This document shows, piece after piece, positions 1-11,046 of a stretch of DNA of 64,000 bases (within the stretch, counting starts at the first letter, position 1; each line of letters begins with the position of its first letter). Source of the stretch: Okapia johnstoni. Taxonomy: Eukaryota; Chordata; Mammalia; Artiodactyla; Giraffidae. The notes under the pieces were generated by a model. That model searched no databases. It had not been told where the DNA came from and saw only the letters and a list, made by a program, of their open reading frames with translations. The translations under genes and the position numbers were made by a program. Location: positions 46,568,001 through 46,632,000 of the forward strand of contig CM044312.1 in assembly GCA_024291935.2 (NCBI GenBank), given 5' to 3'.

Positions 1-643
1 GACATAAGAACTGGGGTTCATTAAGTCCTGACACCAGTTGTGCAATCTCAATTAAAGGACCATGGATTCAAGTCCCAGTTGGGATTCTGGCTGGGTTCAA
101 GTCCCAAGCCATGGGTTCAAGTCCCATCTGAGGTACACAGTTTCACAAGTGCATGTTCACAGAGCAGGTAAAAGAGCAAATTTAGAATGGAGAGGCAATG
201 AATTGATAATTTACACAGCAATAATCTCCAAATTCCATCCTCCACCCCAATTTTTAGGCCTCTCAAACATGTTTTATGAAGCAGGCTTGTTATCAATCAG
301 GTAAATAGCCAAACTCTGCAGTCACAGGCACAATTCAAATTCCTTTTCATGGATCTCTTGAGATATAGCCAAATCATGGGATGTGACCAAACACCAGGTT
401 AGAATCCATGGAACATGAATAAATATTATGGTGGACTTGCCTGTCTGGAGCACATTATGCATATTATGATGTTAATGCAACCTTTTTTGGTGTGATGAAG
501 CAGCATTCAGAACAAGTGGCATACAGGATATATGGGAAATGATGGAGTCGCACATAAACAATATTTTTAGTGAAATGTTTGGCTGTGGAAGTGGACAAAA
601 AGGCTGTAGTTGGAGGGCAATGTGAAGCTGGGGAATTAAAAAC
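1..643. other. intergenic, unassigned; three short GGTTCAAGTCCCA-type repeats at 60-135
   Basis: No gene is visible. Between 65 and 130 the phrase TTCAAGTCCCA occurs three times at intervals of about 30 bases, a tiny degenerate minisatellite. The rest resembles no family I recognise with confidence. Open frames here lack protein-like composition. Confidence 0.4.
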
Positions 644-868
644 AATTTTCCAGGTGGTGCTAGTGGTAAAGAACCTGCTTGCCAATGCCAGAGAGGTAAG
701 AGATGCAGGTTCAATCTCTGGGTCAGGAAGATCCCTTGGAGGAGGGCATGGCAACCCACTCCAGTATTCTTGCCTGGAGAATTCCATGGGCAGAGGAGCC
801 TGAAGGGCTACAGTCCAGAGTCACAAAGAGTCAGAAAGAACTGAAGTGATTTAGTACGCACACACACA
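644..868 (+). repeat. Bov-tA SINE
   Basis: It carries a tRNA-derived head (GGTGGTGCTAGTGGTAAAGA), the box-B-like segment GGTTCAATCTCTGGGTC, and the Bov-A body ending in CAGAAAGAACTGAAGTGATTT, followed by a CA-rich tail. Confidence 0.9.
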
Positions 869-2009
869 GGTAAATTATAGAGCCTTGAGCAAGTGGAAAA
901 GACAAGGGAAAAGATCCAGTGGAGACAGAGGGCTAGATTATAAGAGAGATGGTGTAGAGTTCCTGAGAAGGTGGGAGGGGACAGGATCTGTGGAACTGAA
1001 AAGACATTTCAGTCTAAAACATTGACTTAGGCTTTGTTAAAATTAAAATTTTAGAAGATGGTCTTAGTAACATTTTATTAGTAAATAACTAATAATTAGT
1101 AAAATAACTTTATTGATTTCAATTATCATTGCTATGTAAAGTGACTCAAAAAATAAAGGTATGTGATGAAAAACACAGAGAAATGGACCTTGCTGACATA
1201 AGTACCTTAAGAATTCAAAGTATTGTGCTGACAATTCCTTTTCTCAGTAAGATAAGGAAGAAAGGTTAGAGGTTATTTACATACCAGTGACCTCTCTGTT
1301 GCACAAGGAGCAAAGAATACTGTTAGGAGCCAGATAGGGCAAAGGTCTTACTAAAGTATAAACTTCTGCAGGCTCTGTTCTTTAATATCATAAATTATAT
1401 AGTTTCTGAATATCATAAATTACATAGCTTCTCTTTTTGATAGTGAAAGAAACTTCTCAAAACTTTTAACTTCAAAGGTTTTGCGTAGTATTCCCAGACA
1501 AAACTTTTAGTGGTAAAGCATATGATGACCACAGAGTCTATAAATGTGTTTGTTTGGGGAAATTGCTCTTAAACCTGCAAGATGAAAAATCAAGGGCATT
1601 TACAGTATTGGAAAAAATGTTAATGAAATGATAGTCCATGGGCTCTGAGTTGGATAACGAGGGAAATATTAAAAGGAGAAAGCATAAAGAGATCCTGAGG
1701 TCTTTGAAAAATAGTTACAGTGGCTATATTTGTATAAGCAAGTTAGAGGAATAGGAAGTTGTCATCAGAGAGCAGGATGCTTGATCATGAAGGTGAAAGA
1801 ATGGGTGATGATAAACCCTAAGGTATGAGCATGGAAATAGGTATCTGGACTAGAGTGGAGGAGATTATTGGAGATGAGGGATTCAAGAAATTTTAAGTTC
1901 AAGATGTTACCCTTTTAATTTTAATCTCATCCAAATAAACACTAAGGGGCTTGCTCTTGGTAACAATCTTCAATGAAGGAGGTAGAGTGACTTGGAGATC
2001 ATCGTGAAA
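869..2009. other. intergenic, nothing recognised
   Basis: AT-rich sequence without a coding frame, SINE, LINE or simple repeat that I can name. Confidence 0.4.
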
Positions 2010-3046
2010 CTGCAATTCTGAAGTGGTTTGCCATTCTCTTCTCCAGTTTGTCAGTTCTCCAGTTTGTCAGAACTCTCCACCATGATCCATCTGTCTTGGG
2101 TGGCCCTACATGGCATGGCTCATAGTTTCATTGAGTTAGACAAGGCTGTGGTCCATGTGATCAGATTGGTCAGTTTTCTGTGATTGTGGTTTTCAGTCTG
2201 TCTGCCCTCTGATGGAGAAGGATAAGAGGCTTACGGAAGTTTCCTGATGGGAGAGACTGACTGAGGGGGAAACTGGGTCTTGTTCTGATAGGCGGGGCCA
2301 TGCTCAGTAAATCTTTAATCCAATTTTCTGTTGATGGGTGGAGCTGTGTTCCCTCCCTGCTATTTACTGGGGGCCAAACTATGGTGGAGATAATGAAGAT
2401 AATGGTGACCTCCATCAAAAGATCCCATGCATGTACTGCTACACTCACTGCCCCCAACCTTGCGGCAGGCGACCACTGACCCACCCCTCCACTGGAGACT
2501 CCCGGGCAAGTCTGGGTCAGTCTCTTGTGGGGTCAATGCTCCTTTCTCCTGGGTCCTGGTGAACACAAGGTTCTGTTTGTGCTGTCCAAGAGTCTATTTC
2601 CCAGTCCTGTGTAAGTTCTGGCAGCATTTTGTTGGGGTTAATGGTGACCTCCTCCAAGAGGGCTTATGCCATACCCAAGTCTGCTGCACCCAAAGCCCCT
2701 GCCTCTGTGCCAGTCCACTGCTGACCCGTACCTCCACAGGAGATACTCAAGCACAGTTCTGTCTCAGTCTCTGTGGGGTCCCTAGGTCCTGGTGTGCACA
2801 AGGTTTGTTTGAGTCCTCTGAGCCTCTCTGGCGGGAATGGGGTTTGATTCTAAACGAGAATTTGCCCCTCCTACTGTCTTGCTGGGGCTTCCCCTTTGCC
2901 CTTGGGCATGGGGTATCTCCTCACAGCTGCTCCAGTGAACTGCAGCAGCCGCTCTAGCGCCTACTATATTGCTAGGGTTTCTCTGACCTTGGACGTGGGG
3001 TATCTCTTCATAGCTGCTCCACTGCCGCACAGCCCCCGCTCCAGCT
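2010..3046 (+). repeat. GC-rich composite segment fused to the 5' side of a BovB LINE
   Basis: This stretch is much richer in G+C than its surroundings and runs into recognisable BovB coding sequence at GCTGTGAAAAGAAG (about 3043). It contains an internal, diverged tandem duplication of about 240 bp. For example, GTCCTGGTGAACACAAGG near 2551 pairs with GTCCTGGTGTGCACAAGG near 2787, and the ACCTCCACAGGAGA-type phrases near 2483 and 2726 match. GTGGGGTATCTC followed by an AGCTGCTCCA phrase occurs near 2908 and 2997. I recall the same composite ahead of BovB copies elsewhere in cattle, so it is probably a repeat subfamily. That is recall, not a search result. Confidence 0.6.
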
Positions 3047-3780
3047 GTGAAAAGAAGAGAAGCGAAGAGCAAAGCAGGAAAGGAAAGATATACCTCTTTG
3101 GATGCAGAGTCCCAAAGAATAGCAAGGAGAGATAAGAAAGACTTCCTCAGTGATCAGTGCAAAGAAATAGAGGAAAACAATAGAATGGGAAAGATTAGAG
3201 ATCTCTTCAAGAAAATTAGAGATACCAAAGGAACATTTCATGCAAAGATGGACTCAATAAAGGACAGAAATGGTAGGGACCTAACAGAAGCAGAAGATAT
3301 TAAGAAGAGGTGGCAAGAATACACAGAAGAACTATACAAATAAGATCTTCATACCCAGATAATCATGATGGTGTGATCACTCACCTAGAGCCAGACTTCC
3401 TGGAATGTGAAGTCAAGTGGGCCTTAGGAAGCATCACTACAAACAAAGCTAGTGGAGGTGATGGAATTCCAGTTGAGGTACTTCAAATCCTAAAAGATGA
3501 TGCTGTGAAAGTGCTGCACTCAATATGCCAGCAAATTTGGAAAACTCAGCAGTGGCCACAGGACTGGAAAAGGTCAGTTTTCAATCCAATCCCAAAGAAA
3601 GGCAGTGCCAAAGAATGCTCAAACTACTGCACAATTGCACTCATCTCACATGCTAGTAAAGTAATGCTCAAAATTCTCCAAGCCAGGCTTCAAGAGTACG
3701 TGAACCCTGAACTTCCAGATGTTCAAGGTGCATTTAGAAAAGGCAGAGGAACCAGAGATCAAATTGCCAACATCCGCTGG
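3047..3780 (+). mobile_element. BovB (RTE) LINE, first part, interrupted by a solo LTR
   Basis: Translated segments match the BovB ORF2 protein: DKKDFLSDQCKEIEENNR, KGTFHAKMDSIKDRNG, then KASGGDGIPVEVLQILKDD and [15 protein letters not shown] of the reverse transcriptase. Frame changes between segments (for example near 3340) show it is defective. At 3780 the sequence stops inside the RT domain after CAACATCCGCTGG and resumes at 4965. Confidence 0.93.
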
Positions 3781-4964
3781 TGCCAGAGTCCTGCTCAAGC
3801 TGGTCAGGGTTCCCTCAGGATGGACGGCGTCGGCGATACGAATGAGAAGACACAACGAATCTTGGTGTTTCCAAGTGTCTTCTTCTTTATTATTTTTAAG
3901 ACAGTTTTTATATTTTTTGTGGTACATAGAAACAAATGTAAAGTATAGAGTCATTCCAATTCAGCTTAGTGGGCATACCAATTTAGCTTAATGGGAATAT
4001 GAATTCAGCTTAATGGGCCTATCAATTCAGCTTAATAGGCCAGCAGTTTTGACCTTCATTGAAACTGTTTGCCTGTTTTTAGTTACAAAAGGCCTCATTT
4101 TGTTTACATCATCTTCCGGCCTGGGGGCCTGCTAACATCTTGTGACTCTCCATGGATAAGGGTTGATCAGTCAGAACACTTTTGTACCAGGCACAGCAAG
4201 AAAGAATTTATCAATAGAAAGTTTCAAGGTAAAACCTGTTTTCAGTAATTTACTCTATGCCTGGAGCTTAACAGAAAAGAATGTGGTCCCATAAGGTCAT
4301 AGAACAGCAAGCTGAAGGTCAGCTCTAAGTAAGAATCATCAGTTAAATCAACAATTGTCTTATTATTTGTATTAAAGCTAAACTTTTATTTATATAAATT
4401 TTTAACTATTATGCTCTCATTATATAGGCTAAATATGTTAAGAGTAAAAACATAGTGAGTAAATATAGACTAAGTAACAGTTTCATAAAGCAATATTTTT
4501 TATGTTTCCTAACAAGCCTTTTTTCCTGCGAAGGGTTTTGTGCCCATAGGGCTTTCTGTGCGGAGGCTCTCAATGCTGTTTTATCATTAAGGAATAGTCA
4601 TGCACATTAGCTCCAAAGGCACAGGTACATTTATTAAACAAACCAATATGTTAGCAAAAGGAATTTAGATCAGCATACTCTATATCCCAGATAATTTTAT
4701 TTAGGGTGTTACCGTTCAGGGGCCTTGTTGATTTGAGGTTTCAGAATGATCTATTTTAGAAGGGAATCAGGAAAAGCCTTTTGCCTAAGTCACAGAAAAT
4801 AAGAAGAGGTTTATTATAGCAAGCGTCAGAAAGAGAGATCTCATTTTTAAGGTGAGCGCTGAGGCAGCCTTTCGAGAATCCCTGAGGCCTGAGTTGCTCT
4901 GCTCGTCAGTCCTTCTCCTCATGACTCTGTCATGAGTGGGGATCTCGTGAGCTGGCTCCCGGCA
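3781..4964 (-). mobile_element. solo LTR of a class II (ERVK-like) endogenous retrovirus inserted in BovB
   Basis: The 1184-bp insert begins TGCCAGAGTC and ends CTCCCGGCA on the + strand, so it has canonical TG...CA ends. It is flanked by an exact 6-bp duplication CGCTGG (3775-3780 and 4965-4970). A 6-bp duplication and a minus-strand start of TGCCGGGAGCC are typical of betaretrovirus-like (class II) LTRs. The minus strand carries AATAAA-type polyadenylation signals. No internal gag, pro, pol or env sequence remains, so it is a solo LTR left by LTR-LTR recombination. The orientation is inferred from the GGGAGCC start and the polyadenylation signals. Confidence 0.88.
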
Positions 4965-6096
4965 CGCTGGATCATTGAAAAAGCAGGAGAGCTCCAGAAA
5001 AATATCTATTTCTGCTTTATTGACTATGCCAAAGCCTTTGACTGTGTGGATCACAACAAACTGTGGAAAATTCTGAAAGAGATGGGAATATCAGACTACT
5101 TGACCTGCCTCCTGAGAAATCTGTATGCAGGTCAAGAAGCAACAGTTAGAACTGGGCATGGAAACAACAGACTGGTTCCAAATAGGGAAAGGAGTACGTC
5201 AAGGCTGTATATTGTCCCCCTGCTTATTTAACTTACATCTGACAAACTCCAGGCTGGATGGAGCACAAGCTGGAATCAAGATTACCAAAAGAAATATCAA
5301 TAACCTCAGATAAGCAGATGACACCACTCTTATGGCAGAAAGTGAAGAAGAACTAAAGAGCCTCTTGATGAAACTGAAAGAGGAGAGTGAAAAACTGGCT
5401 TGTAGCTCAACTTTCAGAAAACTAACATCATGGCATCTGGTCCCATCACTTCATGGCAAATAGATAGAGAAACAGTGGAAACAGTGAGAGACTTTATTTT
5501 TTGGGGGGCTCCAAAATCACTGCAGATGGTGAATGTAGTCAAGAAATTAAAAGACACTTGCTCCTTGGAAGAAAAGTTATGACCAACTAGACAGCATATT
5601 AAAAAGCGGAGACATTACTTTGCCAACAAAGGTTCATCTAGTCAAGGCTATAGTTTTTCCAGTAGTCAAGTATGGATGTGAGAGTTGGAGTATAAAGAAA
5701 GCTGAGCACCAAAGAACTGATGCTTTTGAACTGTGTTGTTGGAGAAGACTCTTGAGAGTCCCTCAGATGGCAAGGAGATCCAACCAGTCCATCCTAAGGG
5801 AAATCAGTCCTGAATATTCACTGGAAGGACTGACATTGAAGCTGAAACTCCAATTCTTTGGCTATCTGATGCGAAGAACTGACTCATTGGAGAAGACCCT
5901 GATGCTGGGAAAGATTGAGGGCAGGAGGAGAAGGGGACAACAGAGGATGAGTTGGTTAGATGGCGTCACCGACTCAATGGACAGGAGTTTGAGTAGGCTC
6001 TGGGAGTTGGTGATGGGCAGGGAAGCCTGGCGTGCTGCAGTCAGTGGGGTCGCAAAAAGTCTGACACGACTGAGCAACTGAACTGAACTGAACTGA
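4965..6096 (+). mobile_element. BovB (RTE) LINE, second part to its 3' end
   Basis: After one CGCTGG copy, BovB resumes exactly where it broke off, with [32 protein letters not shown]. It runs through the RT and C-terminal region ([35 protein letters not shown]) to the ACTGA-repeat 3' terminus near 6077-6096 that is typical of RTE elements lacking poly(A). The tyrosine codon of the catalytic YADD box is a stop (TAA at 5311-5313), so this copy is dead. Confidence 0.94.
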
Positions 6097-6143
6097 TGAA
6101 ACCTTTTACCTTAGACTGAGACTTGAACTCATATGCTACGACT

Positions 6144-6347
6144 CTGTGTTAGTCACTCAGTCGTGTCCAACTCTATGTGACCCCATGGACTGTAGCCCGC
6201 CAGGCTCCTCTGTACGTGGAATTCTCCAGGCAAGAATATTAGAATGTGTTGCTATTCCTTTCTCCAGGGGAACTGACCGACCCATGGATTGAACCCTGGT
6301 CTCCTGCATTGCTGGTGTGTTCTTTACCATCTGAGCCACCAGGAATG
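6144..6347 (-). repeat. Bov-tA SINE (minus)
   Basis: The + strand reads the reverse of the SINE, from AGTCACTCAGTCGTGTCCAA through the Bov-A body to the tRNA head complement TTCTTTACCATCTGAGCCACC. Confidence 0.88.
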
Positions 6348-6354
6348 GGGCCCA

Positions 6355-6975
6355 GCCAAAAACCCTGCTTGGGAGTTAAACTCACGTGGCTGGAACTTGA
6401 ACCCAGTCAAAACTGAGTTCTTCCAACTCAGGTCTTCCAACTGAGATGACAGACCTTGTTTTAGGACCTAATGAAGTTCAGGTTCTTGATGTTTCATTGC
6501 AGAAAGAATTCAATGAGAGACAAAGTATTAGGTAAGATGTAGGTTTACTCAGAGAGACATACACTCCACAGACAGAGTGTGGGCCATTGCAGAAGGCTAG
6601 TGCAGCCTCTCCACGTGGTGGGGTTAGCTTTTATAGGCTGGATAATTTCACAGGCTAATGAGTAGGTGGATTTTTCCAAACATTTTCAGGAAGAGGGGGA
6701 GATTTCCAGGAATTGAGTCACAGCTGACTTTTTGATCTTTGATGGTCAGTCTTGGAACTGTCTTGGCACCTCTGGGTGTATCACTTAGCTTGCTGATGTG
6801 TTACAATGAGCATATACTGAGAATCAAGGGCGGGTGGAAGTTGGCTTGTCTGTCATCTTGAACCCATTTGATTCTAATCAGTTTATGTTGTGTCCTTGGG
6901 CTATGTCATGCTTTCAAAGATTGTGCCCCGCCCCCTTCCCTCCTGTTTCAAGCAGACAACAGCAACAACAAGGGG
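6355..6975. repeat. probable ruminant endogenous-retrovirus LTR fragment
   Basis: The segment from about 6400 to 6970, with GAATTCAATGAGAGACAAAG, TTTATAGGCTGGATAATTTC and GCCCCGCCCCCTTCCCTCC, resembles a ruminant LTR I recall from cattle sequence. I cannot define its ends, orientation or a target-site duplication. Confidence 0.45.
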
Positions 6976-7413
6976 AGAGGGTTTTAACTGGTTGGCATGC
7001 AACTCAAAGGAGCAAAATTTTATACACACATTTGGGAGAGTAATGATAGGCAAACTATAAGGAGTGAGAGAATATCAACTATCTCCTAGCATAGGGTAAG
7101 AGGAAGTACACCTCTCTAGAGTGGTTGAATTTTCTGTTTATCCAAAATCCACCATTGTTCAAATCTTGTCTTTAAAAGCACTTTTTTAAACAAAGGTTTA
7201 CATATCTATTAGTTTTCTAAGGAAAGGATAGTGTCTAGCAATGGGTACCTTTAATACCAACGTAAGCCATTGTTTCAAAAGATGAAGACAATTCATTTTA
7301 CATGCTTTCAAAACCAATAATAACACTTCTATAACATGCCTATGTGAATTTATTCATTTCTAATTTTCAATCCATGTGGTACCACCTAATTGTTCCATTT
7401 GTTCCCGTTTTTA

Positions 7414-7701
7414 GATTTAAGAAAAGATTTACTTATTTATTTATTTTAATGGCTGTGCTGGGTCTTTGTTGCTGTGCATGGGCCTTCTCTAGTTTCCCAG
7501 AGGTGGGGCTACTCTCTGGTTGCAGTGCACAGACCTCACATTGCGCTGGTTTCTCTTGTTGTAGAGCATGGACTCTGGGGTGCTTGGGTTACAGTAGTTA
7601 TGGCATGTGGGCATGTGGAATCTTCCTGGAGCAGGGATCAAACCCATGTCCCCTGCATTGGCAGGCAGATTCTTAACCACTGGACCACCAGAGAAGCTCC
7701 T
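7414..7701 (-). repeat. CHR-type tRNA-Glu SINE (minus)
   Basis: On the + strand it runs from the A-rich tail complement through GGCTGTGCTGGGTCTTTGTTG to GCAGATTCTTAACCACTGGACCACC, the head complement. Diverged target-site duplications flank it (CATTTGTTCCC at 7396 and CATTTGTGCCC at 7702). Confidence 0.85.
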
Positions 7702-8021
7702 CATTTGTGCCCTTTTAATTATTCTCTCTACATAAGCCCTTTCAGATCCTGTTACTCTTTCAGAGCTTAGAGTCCAGTTTTTTAGCCAAATAATAGCAAT
7801 AATAATAATAATTACCAATCTTTCTTTCCATTTTACTTCTAGGAGTCTATTTCCTACATATCTAACACTTTGCTGTCCCATCTTATAATATCTTGACTAG
7901 TTTTAAAACAGCTTTAGGGAAGAAACTGTGGATTATTCTTTGCTTTCCTCAGAGTATATAGTGTTAACATAACCCAGAGCACATAGTAAACGACCAAAAA
8001 GTACTTATCAAGAAGCATCCT

Positions 8022-8255
8022 GGCATGGTGAGAAATGCAGAAACTTTGGAAGTGATAAATTTGAATTCAGGGTAAAAAGGGTTTGCCCTTTTGGGGATTA
8101 TGGGCAAGTTACTTAACTTTTATGAAGTCACATTCCCCTGCAAAATGAGGATAAAAATTTACAGGGTTGCTGTGAGGAATGGAGACAACCTAAGGACCTA
8201 TGCAGTGACTGGAAAGCACTGTGTACCCCACAGACAGGTATTATTATGATTTGTG
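8022..8255 (+). repeat. MIR, ancient mammalian SINE
   Basis: It contains the MIR core signature GGGCAAGTTACTTAACTTTT, then CAAAATGAGGATAAAAATTT and GGGTTGCTGTGAGGAATGGA, in the + orientation. Confidence 0.75.
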
Positions 8256-9767
8256 AACAATCCTCTCCCTACCTGACTCCTCTGCCCAGACTCGTACATT
8301 CTGACTTGAAGTTTTCTTTCATGTCTTCAGCAAAACTGTACTTAATAGTCTAGGCCTATCTCTACCAGGAGCAGTGTATTGTTTACACAAGCCTCTAATG
8401 AGTTCTAACAACTCTGAATATCTTATTTTATACTTTTTTATACTATATTTTATACTTTTGTCATCTATATTTTCATTGATTTATTTTCTTCCCTTTGCTA
8501 TCATAAGTTCTAATAGAGGAACGGTGTCTTTTAGATATTTCCCAATCAAAACACAGGTTAGGTGGTTAGTGCTAGGTTAGCACAACTGCTTTAAAAGTGC
8601 TTGAAACTGTAATTGCTCCAGAAATATCACAGGGTGCTGAGGGAGTTTCTTTCCACTAGTTCTTTGAATAGGTTTACAATCCCTCATTCATTATTTTGTA
8701 ATCCTTTTTGGAAAGCTCTTTGCTTTGAAAATCAAATGTTTTCTTAACATTTGGTGGCAAAACCTATCCTGACCTGAATTCATTTGTCAATAAAACTTGA
8801 CTTGAACTCATGATGGCAAAGTGGCAAAACCTGATCTGAAGACTATACATTCTATTTTCCTACTTAGTGGTGTCATATTCATAACTTGTTCTGAAAAAAA
8901 AAATTAACTTGATTATAGAGCACTGTCCCACACCTTATGGGATATTATGTAACATAGGTACACTTCTCTAAAATCTGAAAAATTCTGAATTCTGAACTCC
9001 ATCTGGCCCAAACCCTTTTATGAAGGGACTGTGGATCCATACATTCCCTTATATCCCTTGTACACTGTTATACATACAATAGGCTAATTTTTAAAATTCA
9101 ATTAAATACTGAAGGGACATATATTTATCCTTCTGGGAGAAACACTATCTTAAAATTCATGGGATCATTATTAAAGGGATTAAAGCAAGTTAAAGTTGCT
9201 GAACTAATACCTTCAAGGGGAAAAGAAGGTTTAAAAATTTAAGAAATTATGAAAAATAACAAATTAAAAATACACACACAAAAAGTACTTTCCGATATGG
9301 CTTTTATTAAAGGTGGGCATACTGTTTTTCTGACTTCATTAACTGAAAATTGGTGGTAATACATGCAAATAAATCATGTGATTAAAAAATATGAAGAGTG
9401 ATACTTCTGAAAAATTAATTTATAAAGTTCACTGCTGTATTTACATTTCTTTAAAATTATTTTTTACATTTCTTAAGAGACACAGACTACTACTAGAAGG
9501 TTGCTACCAGTAATGCCAGTCAATACTAAAATTATCACATCATTTTCATCTGCAAAATGAGATTGGTACTCATCTGTAAATATTCTTCTGAAATCTGTGA
9601 TCAAGTGTGATATACAGAACCATACCAAGTTCAAAGATTTTAATATATAGGAAACAAATCAGTCAGCAGATGATTAGACATTATCTTAAGTATGTGGAAG
9701 TAAAGTATACTGAAGAGGATTTTGTATCTTCTGAATTTAGGAGATGCTTCAACATTTGACTTGATCT
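8256..9767. other. intergenic, nothing recognised with confidence
   Basis: AT-rich, without convincing coding frames. A short stretch near 8960-9030 (ATCTGAAAAATTCTGAATTC) may be an old transposon remnant, but I cannot name it. Confidence 0.4.
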
Positions 9768-9777
9768 CATTTACTAT

Positions 9778-10055
9778 CCGGAGAAGGCAATGGCAACCCA
9801 CTCCAGTACTCTTGCCTGGAAAAAACTCCCATGTACAGAGGAGCCTGGCTGCAGTCCATGGGGTCGCTAAGAGTGGGGCACGACTGAGCAACATTCACTT
9901 TCACTTTCATGCATTGGAGAAGGAAATGGCAACCCACTCCAGTATTCTTGCCTGGAGAATCCCAGGGACGGGGGAGCCTCGTGGGCTGCCGTCTATGGGG
10001 TCGCACAGAGTCAGACACGACTGAAGCGACTTAGCAGCAGCAGCAGCAGCAGCAG
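9778..10055 (+). repeat. Bov-A2 SINE (dimer) with an AGC-repeat tail
   Basis: Two Bov-A monomers are joined by CACTTTCACTTTCATGCATTGG. The element ends in (AGC)n at about 10032-10055 and is flanked by a 10-bp duplication CATTTACTAT (9768-9777 and 10056-10065). Confidence 0.93.
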
Positions 10056-10065
10056 CATTTACTAT

Positions 10066-10659
10066 TCCTTCTTCACTGGTGATGTTGCAGATTTTATCAA
10101 GAGCTTTACAGCAATGCAGGAATATAAGGAATTAGAACAGAATGCACTTGCTTCCGTGGAGTTAGGATTTAAACTGAATCCTCTTAAGGCGGTAAGCTAT
10201 ATAACAAAGTGACTTTAGAAATTACAACTGAACAGAGAATACAGGGCTACCTACATTCAAGCACACAGAATAACAGGTAACAAAGGCAGTTAATTCATAG
10301 AACTAGGTCACTGCTGGAACAAGAGGAAATAGAATCATAGAGCACTAGAACTGAAAATCTCCTAGGAGAAACCGAGATTTCACAGAGAACAAAATCCGTT
10401 AGTTAAGTAAGCACAGGACTGGTCTATCACCAGGAGTTGGTAAAGTGCCCAGGAGGGGCTGCAGCAGCCCCAGGCGCGTGGTCCTCCTTTGCTTCTACGA
10501 TTGTCTACTTTCCGAGCCACAGAATAACTGGGTTCGCTTAGATTTATAAACATCCAGGCAATGACACGGCACCAGCCCCTATGTCTCTGGGCTACCCTTT
10601 CCACTTAACTGGTAAGTTACTTTTCAATTAAAATAATAATTAAAACTTCAAAAATGCAT
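10066..10659. other. promoter-proximal intergenic sequence, no gene seen
   Basis: Apparently unique sequence that becomes GC-richer from about 10430. No repeat or exon can be called. Confidence 0.5.
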
Positions 10660-10914
10660 TATCTAAACGGATCCTGTTTGGTTGCCACAGGTATCTGAGA
10701 GAAAGCGGCGAAAAGGAAGAAAGTGGAAGAATAGCCGAGCCCAGGGAACAGGCCGGTTCGGGTTCGTGAGGGTCCAGGAGCCTACAGTCGGCAGCTAGAG
10801 TGGTTAACAGCCGGGTGCGACCAGATTGGTATTTCAGCGGTTAGGCCCCACCGACTCCGCGCGACGTCGGCGGCGGAAGGGGCGGGTCCATGGGAGGAAG
10901 TGACATGTCACCGG

Positions 10915-11046
10915 CTTTTGGCTGTGTTGGAGGTGTAGCCGGTCGGTAGAGGGAGGCTGTGGTGGCGGAAGAGGTTCGGCGGCTGATGGCGGCTGAGGCT
11001 CGGAAACCTCTTTAACACTCCGCTCTTCCCGGGAATTCCTCACTCG
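10915..11046 (+). other. TAX1BP1: TAX1BP1 exon 1, non-coding (5' UTR); start approximate
   Basis: The exon ends at a strong donor, CACTCG|GTAAGCG, with GT at 11047-11048 inside the CpG island. The next acceptor in register with the coding sequence is at 17873/17874, seven bases before the ATG. The start is inferred, because a transcription start site cannot be read from sequence alone. The exon contains an upstream ATG at 10986 that opens a nine-codon ORF. Confidence 0.75.
10986..11015 (+). other. upstream ORF in the TAX1BP1 5' UTR (9 codons)
   Basis: An ATG at 10986-10988 opens the short frame MAAEARKPL and ends at TAA 11013-11015, within the proposed exon 1. The start context has C at -3 and G at +4, so it is moderate to weak. 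If transcription starts upstream of 10986, scanning ribosomes would meet this ATG before the main start, which lies in exon 2. Its regulatory role is inference. Confidence 0.5.

Noticed and set aside
7474..7770. Overlapping frames rich in Cys/Trp/Ser around 7.4-7.8 kb
   Set aside because: These are translations of a reversed CHR SINE. Similar frames across the window arise from Bov-tA and Bov-A2 copies.
9778..10055. tRNA genes suggested by box-A/B-like sequences in the many SINEs
   Set aside because: They are tRNA-derived SINE heads or Bov-A bodies that do not fold into a complete cloverleaf. I saw no intact tRNA gene.
1..10400. HIBADH, the expected upstream neighbour in mammalian synteny
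   Set aside because: No exon of it is recognisable on either strand. In human it begins tens of kb away, so absence here is expected.
10380..10604. 74-codon minus-strand frame just upstream of the promoter
   Set aside because: No recognisable protein, no splice context, and low-complexity composition.
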